A stretch of 64,000 nt of DNA from Cepaea nemoralis (lineage: Eukaryota > Mollusca > Gastropoda > Stylommatophora > Helicidae): positions 1,235,001-1,299,000 of the forward strand of contig JACEFZ010022421.1 in NCBI GenBank assembly GCA_014155875.1, in the 5' to 3' direction. Of this stretch, positions 30,990 through 41,868 are shown piece after piece. The notes under the pieces were generated by a model that saw only the letters and a list, made by a program, of their open reading frames with translations, searched no databases and was not told the DNA's origin. The first letter of the stretch is position 1, and each line of letters starts with the position of its first letter. A program made the translations under genes and the position numbers.

Positions 30990-31262
30990 ATAGTACCCCT
31001 CTTAACCACTTGTCTCGGATGTATCCTTCACATGTGGTCGGATGCAACGCCATCTTTGACCGGATGTAATAATTACCCACGTATACCATATGTACCCCTT
31101 ACACATGTGACCGGATGCAACGCTATCTCTGACCAGATTACCAATTACCCACGTGCCCCGGAAGTGTCCTTATGCTTGTGACCGGTTGTATTTAACTCCC
31201 CCATGTTGTCCAGTTGTAATCATTACCCACGTGTCCCGGATGTATCCCTTGGACACGTGACT
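30990..31262. repeat. Tandem repeat with CACGTG/ACATGTGACC motifs, about 4 copies
   Basis: Units of about 65-85 bases: TACCCACGTGTCCCGGATGT, ATCCCTTACACATGTGACCG, GATGCAACGCCATCTCTGAC and CGGATGTAATAAT. The unit is GC-richer than its surroundings and carries E-box-like CACGTG sites at each repeat. Confidence 0.8.
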
Positions 31263-31379
31263 TACTATACACCATCACACAGCCCAAGAACGAGTCTTGT
31301 ATCTATAACACATCTCCAGTGGTATGATGAGAGTGTTTAAGTGCCATCCACTACAGACTGTAATAACCGCAATTATAAA

Positions 31380-31950
31380 ATACAATCGGACACGTTTCAT
31401 TAGATATTTATCGGAGAACCTTGGTGAGATTAAAACAAGAATTGCCATTGCGAAGGTAGCTTTTTGCAAGATGAAAAAGAAACTGACCAATAAAAAGATA
31501 TTGAAACGAGAAAAAGAGTGTTGAAGTGCTACATAGAATATGTACTTTTGTATGGATGTGATCGTGGACAATGAGCAGTCAAGCAGAAAAACATCTGATG
31601 GCTGTGGAAATGTGGTTTTTAAGGAAAATGCACAGAATATCATGGACAGACAGAAAAACCAATGAACAAGTCCTTCAAGAAACAAATGAAGATCGTAAAC
31701 TGATTAGAGTCATTAGACGTAGACAGTCAAAAATTTGTAGGCATGTTATGAGAAGAAATGACTTGGAGAACTTGGTGACAACTGGCAAGATCGAAGGGAA
31801 GAGACTAGATGGAAGACTGAGAAGTAAACACCTGGATGGCTTGACCATGTGGCTTGGTCGAGAGAGAAATATTGTGGTGATCCACGACACTGGTGATCGA
31901 GTGAGATGGCAAACCCTGACTGCCCACGCTTATCGGCATGGCACATGATG
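31380..31950 (+). pseudogene. RTE LINE 3' half fragment
   Basis: Frame pieces: RKRVLKCYIEYVLLYGCD, AEKHLMAVEMWFLRKMHRIS, WTDRKTNEQVLQETNEDRKL, VIRRRQSKICRHVMRRNDLE, NLVTTGKIEGK and HAYRHGT with a stop. The last 125 codons (31571-31948) are open. Tail GATGGGTGGATGGATA. 5'-truncated. Confidence 0.82.
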
Positions 31951-31959
31951 GGTGGATGG

Positions 31960-32286
31960 ATATAAGAAAAAACCAATGACTTCTGACGATTGGATTCGCA
32001 CATATGCGTCGAAATATTTAGTGTTAGACTTCCTAGCCTGTACCGCCATATTTAATTTTCACGTTACACGACCATCCATATTTACAGATATACACAGACA
32101 CCCATACATTCGGATCTAGAGATACTCAGATGTATAGATTGATATCTAGACAGTTAGCCAGATAGAAAGACAGGAAGATAGAATCACACTGACAGTTACT
32201 CACGCACACACAGTTACACAAACGCACAGTCAATAGTCAGACAAGTATTGGTATCACACCAATGTCACACAAGAGCAAAAACAGAG
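31960..32286. other. No recognised feature, low-complexity approach to GA array
   Basis: AGATA- and ACACAG-rich sequence without coding signal. Confidence 0.4.
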
Positions 32287-32287
32287 T

Positions 32288-32366
<79 letters not shown>
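32287..32366. repeat. (GA)n microsatellite
   Basis: About 76 bases of uninterrupted GA. Confidence 0.95.
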
Positions 32367-32367
<1 letters not shown>

Positions 32368-32599
32368 CATATATAAAATACGAGTCATACTCACTGCGAC
32401 GTCGACCACTGGATTTGAATTCCTTCTTCGGGCCATCCGACTCAAACCCTCTGCCAATCTAGCATCTTGGCTAGCCATTTCGCCACCCCGACTCCACCCT
32501 ACAACCACTCTACGGCTCGATTCGTCCACCTCTTTACCAACGAAACCCGTCTTACATGCACTCCACAGCCACCCCCCCAGTCGCCCACCCCTTAGTAAC

Positions 32600-33820
32600 A
32601 ATCGGAAGCACTTATCTACCTACTCCTCTACTCACCCACCCCTTAACAATGATGTCACTAAGCCATATCCACTACATCCGGTAATACTGGCAAAATTTAC
32701 TTTTTAGGATTTTTATTTGTAACCCGTTTCATGATAGTGTTCGGAAGCTCTTATCTAACTACGCCGCCACTCACCCACCCCTTAACAACGAATGACAGTA
32801 AGCCATACCCACTATAATAGTAATACCGGCCATCTTTAGTTTGTTAGTGTTTAAATTTGAAGACTTAACCCGTATGATGATAGTATTTGGAAGCACTTAT
32901 CTAACTACTACTCCACACATCCACAAGTTAGCAACGAATGGTAGTAAGCCATACCCACTATAACCAGTAATACCGGCCATATTTATTTTTTAAGGTTTTC
33001 ATTTGTAGAGCTATAGTCCGTATGATGATAGCGTTCGGAAGCACTTATCTAGATTCTACGCCACTCACCTACCCCATAACAACAAATGACACTAAGCCAT
33101 ATCCACTAAAACCAGTAATACCTTCCATCTTTAGTCTTTTAAGGTTTTTATTGGTAACTCGTATGATGATACTGTTCGGAAGCACTTATCTAGCTACTGC
33201 GCACTCATCCTTTCACAACGTATGACACTAAAATATACCCACTACAACTAGTAATACCTGTCATATTTACTTTTTAAGGTTTTTATTTGTAACTCTATAA
33301 TGATAGTGTTTAAGCCATTACGATTCTCCACAGATCACTTATAACCGCTTCCCATCCCTTAACAACAAATTTTATTAAGCCATACCCACTACAATCAATA
33401 CTCCCGGTTATCTATACTTTTTGGGGGTTTCACTTGTAATGTGTATGATAATAGTGCTTATACCACTACGACCCTCTATAGACCACTAATAATCTCCATC
33501 CACTCCTTAACAACGAATGACACTCAGCCATACCCACTACACCCAGTAATACCGGCCGTCTTTACTTTTTTAACCTTTTAATTTGAAGAATTAACCCTAT
33601 GATGATAGTGTTAGGAAGCACTTATCTAACTACCCCTCCACTCACGCACCCCTTAACAACGAACAGTAAGCCATACCCACCGTAACCAGTAATGTATTCA
33701 TTTGAAGAGCTGTAGGCCTTATTACGATAGCGTTTGGAAGCACTTATGTAGCTTCTTACCCACCCCTTAACAACGAGTGACACTAAGCCATACCCACTAC
33801 AATCATAAGAAATGCTGTTT
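32600..33820. repeat. Satellite-like tandem array, about 140-bp unit, about 9 copies
   Basis: The marker GGAAGCACTTATCTA recurs near 32605, 32745, 32890, 33040, 33178, 33615 and 33741, with two diverged units between. Each unit also has CACCCCTTAACAACGAATGA, AAGCCATACCCACTA, CAGTAATACCGGCCAT and TTTTAAGGTTTTTATTTGTA. Divergence between units suggests an old array. Confidence 0.9.
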
Positions 33821-34007
33821 TAATATTCTCTTAAAAGGGAGGTAACACTGCTATAAACCTGTCGATTTGTTATTCATGAGTTATCTCCTCTATTTGGAGG
33901 TAATTGGATGTGGCTGAGGTGACGACATATTAAATATAGAAGAAGTTACAATGTGGCAGTCACATAAAACCGCCCCATTTACGACTTAATTAGGACATTA
34001 CATACTA

Positions 34008-34240
34008 CTGACATGTTCTCGAGTCTTAGGCTAAAAGGACACACTGTACGGTTATTCGCCGTAAAGATAGGCGCAAGAGGTCTAGTCTCCCACTCCGTGT
34101 ATGATGTGCTGAAACAAATGGGAATTAAAGGACAAGTGAGAACTCGGGCACAAAAGCAACTGAGTGAGATAGCCGAAAAGGCCTCGTGCTGGGTGTGGAA
34201 TTGTCGGGACCTGGAGTGGGACAAGTCTCGAAACTAGTGT
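34008..34240 (+). pseudogene. LINE ORF C-terminal fragment (R2/NeSL-like wording)
   Basis: VRLFAVKIGARGLVSHSVYD, VLKQMGIKGQVRTRAQKQLS and EIAEKASCWVWNCRDLEW with a stop soon after. The GARGxxxxSVYDxLKxxG...AExASCWxW pattern is typical of the last segment of LINE proteins of the restriction-like-endonuclease type. Only about 70 codons are present. 34240-34760 may be its 3' UTR; I see no gene there. Confidence 0.55.
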
Positions 34241-34789
34241 GATTAGAAGCGGTAACTGCAGAACACCTAATAAACTATCTCTCAACCAAGACCACGAACT
34301 TGCAACGTCTCGTGTCAACTCTCTATCCTTTCCTCCAAACGAGGGTGGTAGATCTGAGTGCAGTCAAATCATACAAATGTCAGCCAAAGTCCAACCTCTA
34401 TACCAGAGCCGTAATCGTCCGTAAGTCGCACTCACCTGCAGAGACCAAGAGGAGGGTCAAACCAATGGAAGAACGGGCTTCCTAGTAGAGTGTGGCGCCG
34501 TAAACACGTCACGGGGAAGGAACATGGCAACGGAAACTGATGAAGATGATAGAGCCCGTGGCTGGGGAAGACGCAGGCTCCCCACGACCACAGATGCTAA
34601 GAGGCAAGCACAGGTTTACAGACTCGCCTCAGTGAGGGAGGGGAGGCGTGAGAGTGGACATGTTAACAGCTTAGGGACAAGCACAACAAGGACAACGAAA
34701 TCGACAGAACGTCTCCACGGCAGGGGAAAGACGTCCTGAGTCATGACCCGGACGCCCCCCCCCCCTTAGAGAGTGTTAAGGGTATAATC

Positions 34790-35059
34790 GGCCGAAACAC
34801 TTGGGGAAGGGCGTAATCTTCTGACGATCAGAGGTCCTCTGGTGTGTCTGCTCCGCGGCGGAGTTTTTACCACCATATATTGTGCTATTCGTTTTACCTT
34901 GTGTATGTCCCATCTGTCTGTGCTCATCTTTGATGTATCTGGGGAACAATTTGCGAAGACAATGACATGCGGTTTTTGGTACATCTTGCTGCAAACAAAT
35001 TTGTCGACCGACCACGAAGTGAATCCCGATATCGCTATTCTGAAAATCGACGATCCCAC
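34790..35059 (-). pseudogene. Endogenous CRESS-DNA virus Rep fragment (helicase C-terminal part)
   Basis: A minus-strand open frame of 97 codons whose middle carries HVIVFAN, then a short loop and KMSTDRW. This pair is the conserved end of the superfamily 3 helicase domain of rolling-circle replication proteins in circular Rep-encoding single-stranded DNA viruses (Cressdnaviricota). The preceding FTSWSVDKFVCSKMY resembles the segment before that motif. The endonuclease domain and Walker A motif are missing upstream (35060-35400 shows no matching frame), so this is a truncated fossil. It is flanked by host repeats, so it is integrated. CRESS-derived genes carried by other mobile elements are an alternative. 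Confidence 0.65.
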
Positions 35060-35690
35060 CAGATATAGGGCAGTGCTAAAAAAAACTAGGCGGTGTGTTT
35101 GCGGTGATATAAAAATTAATCACTGTCCTATTTATGGCTTGATGATTATATCTGTATTATAAAATAAAAAAATAGGTCTCTCATGATCTCATTTGACCAC
35201 GGTTATTATATTAATTTGCATGGCACCACAGCCTAATTGCCAAATGTCTCAAATTCAATTTTCAATGCTGCTGATGATCTTGTTGGACGTTTGCTGTGAT
35301 TTTATATCTCTAGTACATTTGCAACATTTAATTGTGCTTCTACAAAATCATAGGCTTACATCATTGATAAATATGAAGATAATATTCCTATAATTTAAAA
35401 AGAAAAATGTCGATTTGATACAATTTGCTTAAATTAATATTATTAAAGAAAATGTGTGTATGCTGTATTCTCTGTGATTGGATGATCGTTATGGCAGTTC
35501 AAGGGGAAAACGTATATGTCCATAGTTTCAATAGAATTGAATTCTACTGTAATCGAAGTCATATAGCCCATTGAGGGTTAATTCCTTTAACTGAAGATTA
35601 TAATGCAGCCCATCAAACGTTTAGAAAGCGTTTAACATATTTTTGACAAAGAACTGTAGATGCATTAGTTGCATGGGTGAATAGATGGTG
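35060..35690. other. No recognised feature
   Basis: AT-rich DNA between the viral fragment and the RNase-H LINE. No Rep N-terminal motifs found in either strand. Confidence 0.4.
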
Positions 35691-35886
35691 TGTCGCATAA
35701 ACACAGACAAGTGCAGAACCACTTTATTTACTCTCTGTCTCCAAAAGAAAAGGCAGACATCATCTAGATAAATGGAATACCCCTAAGAGAACATAGCGAA
35801 CCAACATACCTTGGAGTAACATTTTATGACAGGCTGACATGGAGAAAGCACATCAACAAAGCAGTAGCAAAAGCACAGAGAAAATA

Positions 35887-36849
35887 CAGTGGAACCTCGC
35901 TTTACGAGCATAATTCGTTCAGAATCTTACTCGTAATGAGAAACACTCGTTAAGCGAAACAGTTTTTCCCATACAAATTAATGTAAAATACGATAATGCA
36001 TGCCGAAAAAATACTCAAAATATTTTGTATAACTTTTATTCAAAGAAAATTATATATACATTGTTAAGGAGCGTGATTCATCTTCCTCTTCTATCGCGGA
36101 ATGAACGAACCTGGAATGAGAATTCGATTTGTAGAAAACAATAAAAAAATTGAAGTAATTAATTTACAATTTATAATACATACCTAATTGTTTTTTACTA
36201 GAAAGCTGTCTAGAGAAATTTGTTTTTGCCGACGCTTCAGAATTTGGTGGAAATGCGACACGGCATTATCATTAAGTAAATTAGTAGCTCTCATAGCCAC
36301 TGCTTTATTAGGGTGATGGTTCTCAATGTACGATGCAAAAGTTTGCCATGCTTTCAGCATTTCTCTTATTGCGCCAGAAGATTGTTCGGTTTGCTGTTAT
36401 CTTCTCCTCCGCCTCCTCGGACAAACTCTCCTCCACAACTTCTTGCTGTGAAACACAATATAATTCCATAAGCTCTTCGGTGGTCAGCTCTTGGCTATGC
36501 TCTTCCACAAGCTCATCGATATTTTTGTTATCCACCTCCAGTCCCATGGCCTTGGCCAAAGACACAATCTCGTTGACTACAGGCTCCACAGGTAATATCT
36601 CAAACCCCTTAAAGTCACATTCGAGAGCGCTCTCCGGCCAAAGCTTCTTCCAAGCAGAAGTGAGGGTTCTCTTGGTAACCCCTTACCACGTCTTTTCGCT
36701 GTTGCAGGCGCACAATCCGAGACTTCCCCTCCTCTCGTCACTCGTTATGCGAAACGTCATTCGTTCAGCGAATCATTTTTTTACAATTTATTTTGCTCGT
36801 TATGCGAATTACTCGTTATGAGAGGTGCTCGTTAAGCGAGGTTCCAATG
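35887..36849 (-). mobile_element. Tigger/pogo-like DNA transposon, internally deleted
   Basis: 963 bases with inverted ends: CAGTGGAACCTCGCTTTACG at the left and the complement of the right end CATTGGAACCTCGCTTAACG. TA flanks both sides (35885-35886, 36850-36851). CAGT-GAACCTCG ends and TA targets are typical of the pogo/Tigger branch of Tc1-mariner. Subterminal CTCGTTATGCGAA-type motifs repeat near the right end. It inserted into the LINE RT-thumb sequence. Confidence 0.88.
36320..36720 (-). pseudogene. Tigger/pogo transposase C-terminal remnant
   Basis: TLTSAWKKLWPESALECDF (36670 region), then EPVVNEIVSLAKAMGLEVDN and IDELVEEHSQELTTEELMEL. This is the C-terminal tail after the DDE domain in Tigger/jerky-type transposases. 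The CENPB-type DNA-binding and DDE parts have been lost, so the copy is non-autonomous. Confidence 0.78.
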
Positions 36850-38138
36850 TAGTCATCCTGAGAAAGCTATGTGGAGCCACATGGGAAGCCTTTGGGAAAA
36901 TACTTATCAAAGTTTATCAACAGAGCATATGATCACACCTGGAATACGGGTCAACTGCGTGGTGTTCAGCATTAAAAAGCTACACTGCAAGAGCTGGACA
37001 GGTGCAAAATTAAGCACTTGGAGTCACCACAGAAGGGATGAGATCAACCCCTATTTTGGAGATGGGGAAGTGGGGAGGACACAAGCACTGAGAGAGCGCA
37101 GAGATACGAAAACGTTAATATAAGCAGAAAAGTTCCTTGGCATGCTAGGCCACTTTATGAAGAATAGATTAAAATTTAGCTATGTGGCGGTTGAAAGGAA
37201 GCTGTTTTATCCACCAGGCTAAACGACTCCGCAGAGAAAAACAAAACAATTTGCTGATAGTTGGTATTCCCTTTAAAATTATTCCAGAAAGAACTCCGTG
37301 GAAAGAGGAACATAGACTATCACTACAAATCCAGACAAAGGTTAGAGGAATATTTGACAAGAAAGAACAGAAGAGTGTACAACGCAGAACAGCCGCTCTC
37401 AACATCCTTGATGAAGAATATCCACATGACCTCTGGATCCGAGTCTACACAAATGGGTAAGAACAAAATGCTGTTCGATATGGAGGAGTAGGAGTGTAAA
37501 TAGAATACCCAAATAATTCTAGGGACACGGCTAGAGTACCAACAGGAAAGTACTGCCATAACTATGATGCTGAAATTGAGGCAATCAAGATAGAAACAGA
37601 GAAATTACTAAATACAGCCAAGGTACACAAACTGTGGTGCTATTGACAGATGCAAAATCAGTACTCAAGGCGCTCCTGTCTGGGAAAGTGCCAGTACTAC
37701 GGGCACTACTTTCTGAACTTGGCAGTCAGCATAAGGTCACCATACAGTGGATACCATCCCACTGTGGAGTACCCTGAAACGACAGAGCTGATCAATTAGC
37801 TAAGGAATGAGCAAAAGAAGAACAACTGATATGCCTGTTACATACCACCAAAAGAAAAGAATGATCAAATCAGTCAGAAAGCCATAGAACCCTGCTGAAG
37901 ACGATTACCACGTTATCGACAGACCAGAGAAAATCATTATTCTGCGCCTCAGAACAGGACACAATAGATTAAGCAACCACATGTACACACAAAATTCAAT
38001 ATTGGGGAATTATGTATGTGTACATGTGAATTGGCAGACAGCAAATCACATACTCCAAAACTGCCCAAAATACATCATATATAAGCAAACCTTATGGACT
38101 AGTGAAACGACAGTGGAAGATAAACCCTATGGGCCACT

Positions 38139-38350
38139 TTTTTTTTTTTTTAGTTCGCATATCCTTTACAGGACATCGCTGTCAACATCAGTATCTTTCA
38201 GCTGACTGTTGATTTCTTGGCACGATTACGCTCATTAGTTTTCCATTGCTTTCTGAGCGACCGGCTCACATACCCCATAAGTAACCGACGCGGAGAGAAC
38301 CGCTATCGATTCTCGCGCACGTCACGTTACTCACGAGAGTATACGGGTAT
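38139..38350 (-). mobile_element. SINE-D, reverse orientation, with poly-A tail
   Basis: On the minus strand the conserved GCTCAGAAAGCAATGG, TGCCAAGAAATCAACAG and GATGTCCTGTAAAGGATATG boxes lead into GCGAACT and an A12 tail (T run at 38139). It separates the RNase-H LINE from the RTE LINE. Confidence 0.8.
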
Positions 38351-38585
38351 GGACCACTTCAATCAATCATGTGCCATGTCGGAAAGCGTGGAAGGTCACG
38401 ACTCGCCATTTCACTCGATCATCAGAGTCGTGGATCAGCTCAGTGTTCCTGTCTCTTCCATACCACGTGGCCAAGCCATGCAGGCATTTTCCTCTCGGTC
38501 TTCCTCTTGGTCTGTTCCCCTCGATCTTGCCAGTTGTCAATAAGTTCTCCAATCCATTTCTTCTCATAACATGTCAAAAAAATGT

Positions 38586-39419
38586 TTACTGTCTTCGTCT
38601 AATTTCTCTAATCAGTCTACGATTTTCATTTGTCTCCTGTAGTACTTGGTCATTGGTTTTTCTATCTGTCCATGCTACTCTTTGCATTTTCCTCAGAAAC
38701 CACATTTCTGCAGCCATCAAATGTTTTTCAGCTTGACTGCACATTGTACAAGTTTCATATCCATACAAAAGAACAGGCTCTATGTATCCCCTCAACACTC
38801 TTTTTCTCGTTTCAATTGACATCTTTCTATTGATCAGAATGTTTTTCATCTTGCTAAAGGCTACTTTCGCCATGACAATTCTTTTTCTAATCTCTTCAAG
38901 GCATCTCCCATCAGATGTTATGACTGTTCCGAGATAATTGTATCGATTCACCTGTTGAAGAATGTTCCCATTTACTTGTATATTACATTGTGGTACCTCG
39001 TTCTTCCTAGTGACGACCATAACTTGTGTCTTCTTACAATTTAATTCCAACCCCAGCTGCTCACTGTGAACAACAACCGCGACTACTAATTGTTGCAGAT
39101 CATGTGCATTGTCTGCAATCAATACTGTATCATCTGCATATCTAATGTTATTGATGTTTCTTCCTCCAATGCTGATTCCATTTATATCTTCTACATTTCT
39201 GAAAATATTTTCACTGTATAGGGAAAATAGATCTGGAGACATTACACATCCCTGCCTAACACCTCTCTTAATAGGTTGATATTGTCCCACTTCATTATCA
39301 ATCCTTATGGCAGCTTGTTGTTTCCAATATACGTTTTTTATAAGTCTAATGTCTTTCCCATCAATTTGTAGATCTGCAAGCATATCCACCATGTTGACAT
39401 GTCTAACTCTATCAAAAGC
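38586..39419 (-). pseudogene. RTE reverse transcriptase, palm to thumb
   Basis: An open frame of about 280 codons starting at AFDRVRHVNMVDMLADLQ. It contains IRLIKNVYWKQQAAIR, GVRQGCVMSPDLFSLY, GRNINNIRYADDTVLIAD (catalytic Asp pair), LGLELNCKKTQVMVV and YNYLGTVITSDGRCLEEI, then thumb helices. The first codons are the target duplication left by SINE-A insertion. The other half of the RT lies at 39663-40190. Confidence 0.85.
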
Positions 39420-39662
39420 TGAGAGTCTTCGTGGCGAAGTGGTCAAGCCGTTTAACTCGGGTTCCGAAGGTTGTGGGTTCGATTCCGGGCCGCGTCCTTC
39501 GGTTCACGAGTTAATTTTTTCGGAGACTCCTGTGGGTCGTCGCTAGAGCTACGGAGTTCGTGCTTTGTGCGACGCTTTCCGCGCTGCGGAAAGAGACCGA
39601 GCTATATGGGATAAAACCCGGTGCAATGAAGTCGACCCTGTCGACTTTAAAGCGACTTTTTT
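39420..39662 (+). mobile_element. SINE-A inserted in the RTE reverse transcriptase
   Basis: A complete 243-bp copy: GAGTCTTCGTGGCGAAGTGG (A box), GGGTTCGATTCCGGG (B box), and the end GACTTTAAAGCGACTTTTT. Flanked by the perfect 12-bp duplication TCTATCAAAAGC (39408-39419 and 39663-39674). It lies antisense to the LINE. The duplicated bases encode the KAFD motif of the RT. Confidence 0.95.
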
Positions 39663-40190
39663 TCTATCAAAAGCCTTTGTGTAGTCAATAAAGCAAAGAT
39701 GTATATCCTTGTTTACTTCTATAGTACGTTCAATAACTGTTCGCAGCATATACACAGCATTTACTGTACCCTTTCCTTCTACAAACCCACATTGTTCTTC
39801 CCCTATTTCAGGTTGTATTTTCTTCCTCACTCTTTGCATGATAATTCGTAACAAAATCTTTGTGATGTGACTCATTATACTAATTGTTCTATGTTGATCA
39901 CATTCCAAGGTTCCTGATTTCTTTGGGATTGCAATAAATACAGAATTACATAATTCAGAAGGTATATCTTCAGTATCATATAATGTGTTCAGCAGTCTGG
40001 TGACTTGCTCTAATCCAAATTCTTCTAAAGCTTTAATCATTTCTGTTGTGATGTTATCTGCACCGGGGGCCTTGCCAGCTTTCATATGCTTAAGAACATT
40101 TTGAGCCTCCATCTTCAAAATTGGCGGCCCTTCATTATGAAATCTAATATCATACTGTTCCTCTCTGTTATCATTATAAAGGTTTTTCAC
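39663..40190 (-). pseudogene. RTE reverse transcriptase, fingers domain
   Basis: LKMEAQNVLKHMKAGKAPGA, TTEMIKALEEFGLEQVTRLL, LCNSVFIAIPKKSGTLECDQ, HRTISIMSHITKILLRIIMQ and NKDIHLCFIDYTKAFD. Open for about 175 codons up to the SINE-A junction, so it was little damaged before that insertion. Confidence 0.85.
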
Positions 40191-40713
40191 ATAATCTGTC
40201 CATACATGTGGAATCTGATCTTTTTTCTATTATGATTTTGCCATCTTTAGTTTTTAGACAGCCTGTTGATGTACTTGTTCTTTTATTAGTAAGTTCCTGA
40301 ATTCTTTTGTGCACTAATTTGATATTTTGACTGTTGTGTTGTTTTTTTAATTTCTAAGCACTTTTCCTCAAGCCATGATTCTTTTGCCTTCCTACATAAT
40401 ATTGTGACTTGTCTGTGAATTTCTTCATATTTAGCAGAATTATTTTTGTTGAGTCTTCTTGTTTCCATTAGGTGTAAAATTTCTTCAGTCATCCATTTCT
40501 TGCGACCCACCTTCTTTAATTTTGGAATAGTTGTTTCTGCAGCCAAACTGATTGAATTCTTTAACATTTCCCATTGATCATTCACATCATGGAATAATAT
40601 CTCTAGATCAGACAATATATCAAATCTGTTCTGTACTTCTATGTTGAATTTGTTTTGTATTACCTTGTCATTACTCAATGTACACAAATCATATTTAGTG
40701 TTTCCTGTTATAT

Positions 40714-40958
40714 TTTTATTTTATTCGCATATCCTTTACAGGACATCGCTGTCAACAGCAGCATCTTTCAGCTGTCTGTTGATTTCTTGGCAAGATTACG
40801 CTCAGTAGTTTGCCATTGCTTTCTGAGCGGCCGGCTCAGTTAACCCGCAAGTCACCAGCGGGGGACGAACCGCTCCCAGTTCTCGCCCGCTACGAGACTC
40901 TGTGTGATAAACGGGATTACGGAGAAAGTATTGTAACCCCTCGGCCAGAGAGACCGGA
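40714..40958 (-). mobile_element. SINE-D with tRNA head and target-site duplication
   Basis: On the minus strand: a tRNA-Ser/Leu-like head with CTGGCCGAGGGGTTACAA (A box) and GAGCGGTTCGTCCCCCG (B box), then the CTCAGAAAGCAATGGCAAAC body, GATGTCCTGTAAAGGATATG and an A-rich tail. Flanked by the 11-bp repeat TCCTGTTATAT (40703-40713, 40959-40969). This copy defines the family as a tRNA-derived SINE of about 245 bp. Confidence 0.9.
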
Positions 40959-41199
40959 TCCTGTTATATACTTGACTTTATTCAGCTTTATCCTCAGTGT
41001 TCCTGTAATTAGTCTGTGATCACAATAACAATCAGCACTGGGAACTGTTTTTACTATTGTTAATGCGTTTCTAAATCTTCTGCTAATCAGAATGTAGTCA
41101 ATCTGGTTTCTGATCCTGCTATCAGGACTCCTCCATGTCCATAATCTTCTAGGGTGTTGTTTAAACCAGGTGTTTCCTACAATCATTTTCTTTTCTTTT

Positions 41200-41868
41200 A
41201 CCCACTATACGAGTCTGTATTGCCATACTGCTGCTGACAGGGCTGTTCCATAATAATATACTGATATAAATTCCAACAAAAGGTATTATCGGCTCGGTTA
41301 AATAAATCAACAACAGCAACATGAACAAAAATGATGAGATCGGATTCTTTGACGTAAGTCCAGCAAAATCTGTCGTTTAATATGTTTCACAGCATGCACG
41401 GATTAACGTGTCCAATAATTACTATGTAGCACTTCCAGGGCCTGTTACAAACCTTGTCATTACGACTGTTGACATATTATGCTATACGTCCTCTAATATC
41501 CTTCTCTCTCTCCATCGGTTATGTTTCTTGCCGCTCTGGAAAATACAGCTGTTTCTCTCGCTGTTGGTTCATTCATTCGTGGCGATATTCTGCATCATGT
41601 TGCTAAGCCTTTTCCTTGCCAGTTAGTAATATTCCGCCACTGGTTTAATGGCAAGTAACCATCAGTCCAGTTCGATTTAGTGACATCCAAAATTACACTG
41701 CCTTCTCGTTTCCATTTCCCCACAAGTCTGCTGTTGTTGGGCTAATCGCTCTGTGGCGTTTCTTGTGTTTCCAACGCGTCCCTTAGTTTTATATCGTATT
41801 TGGCGTCGAGGATTTCTCTCTACTTCATATGACGTCATTCTTGTTTGCACCGACTATATGGCATGTAT
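41200..41868. mobile_element. Unidentified insertion in the RTE endonuclease region
   Basis: About 670 bases interrupt the LINE between NERG (41868) and the segment before MIVGNTWFKQ (41186). It has no long open frame, no inverted repeats I could find and no similarity to other parts of the window. Confidence 0.55.

Larger units (their letters stand above)
35690..38130 (+). pseudogene. I/jockey-like LINE 3' half: RT thumb and RNase H
   Basis: Starts in the RT thumb (IPLREHSEPTYLGVTFYDRL, TWRKHINKAVAKAQRK to 35884), is split by a Tigger element, and resumes at 36852 (VILRKLCGATWE, LEYGSTAWCSALKS). RNase H follows: WIRVYTNG (37440), GGVGVYIEYPNNSRDTA, YDAEIEAIKIE, LLTDAKSVLKALLSGK (37640) and VTIQWIPSHCGVPGNDRADQ (37735-37795), partly in shifted frames. 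The end is LRTGHNRLSNHMYTK and ANHILQNCPKYI. Many stops are present. The element is 5'-truncated and abuts a SINE-D T-run at 38139. Confidence 0.78.

Noticed and set aside
34239..34740. Small plus-strand frames after the LINE C-terminal fragment
   Set aside because: No recognisable motif and short length; probably LINE 3' UTR or random open frames.
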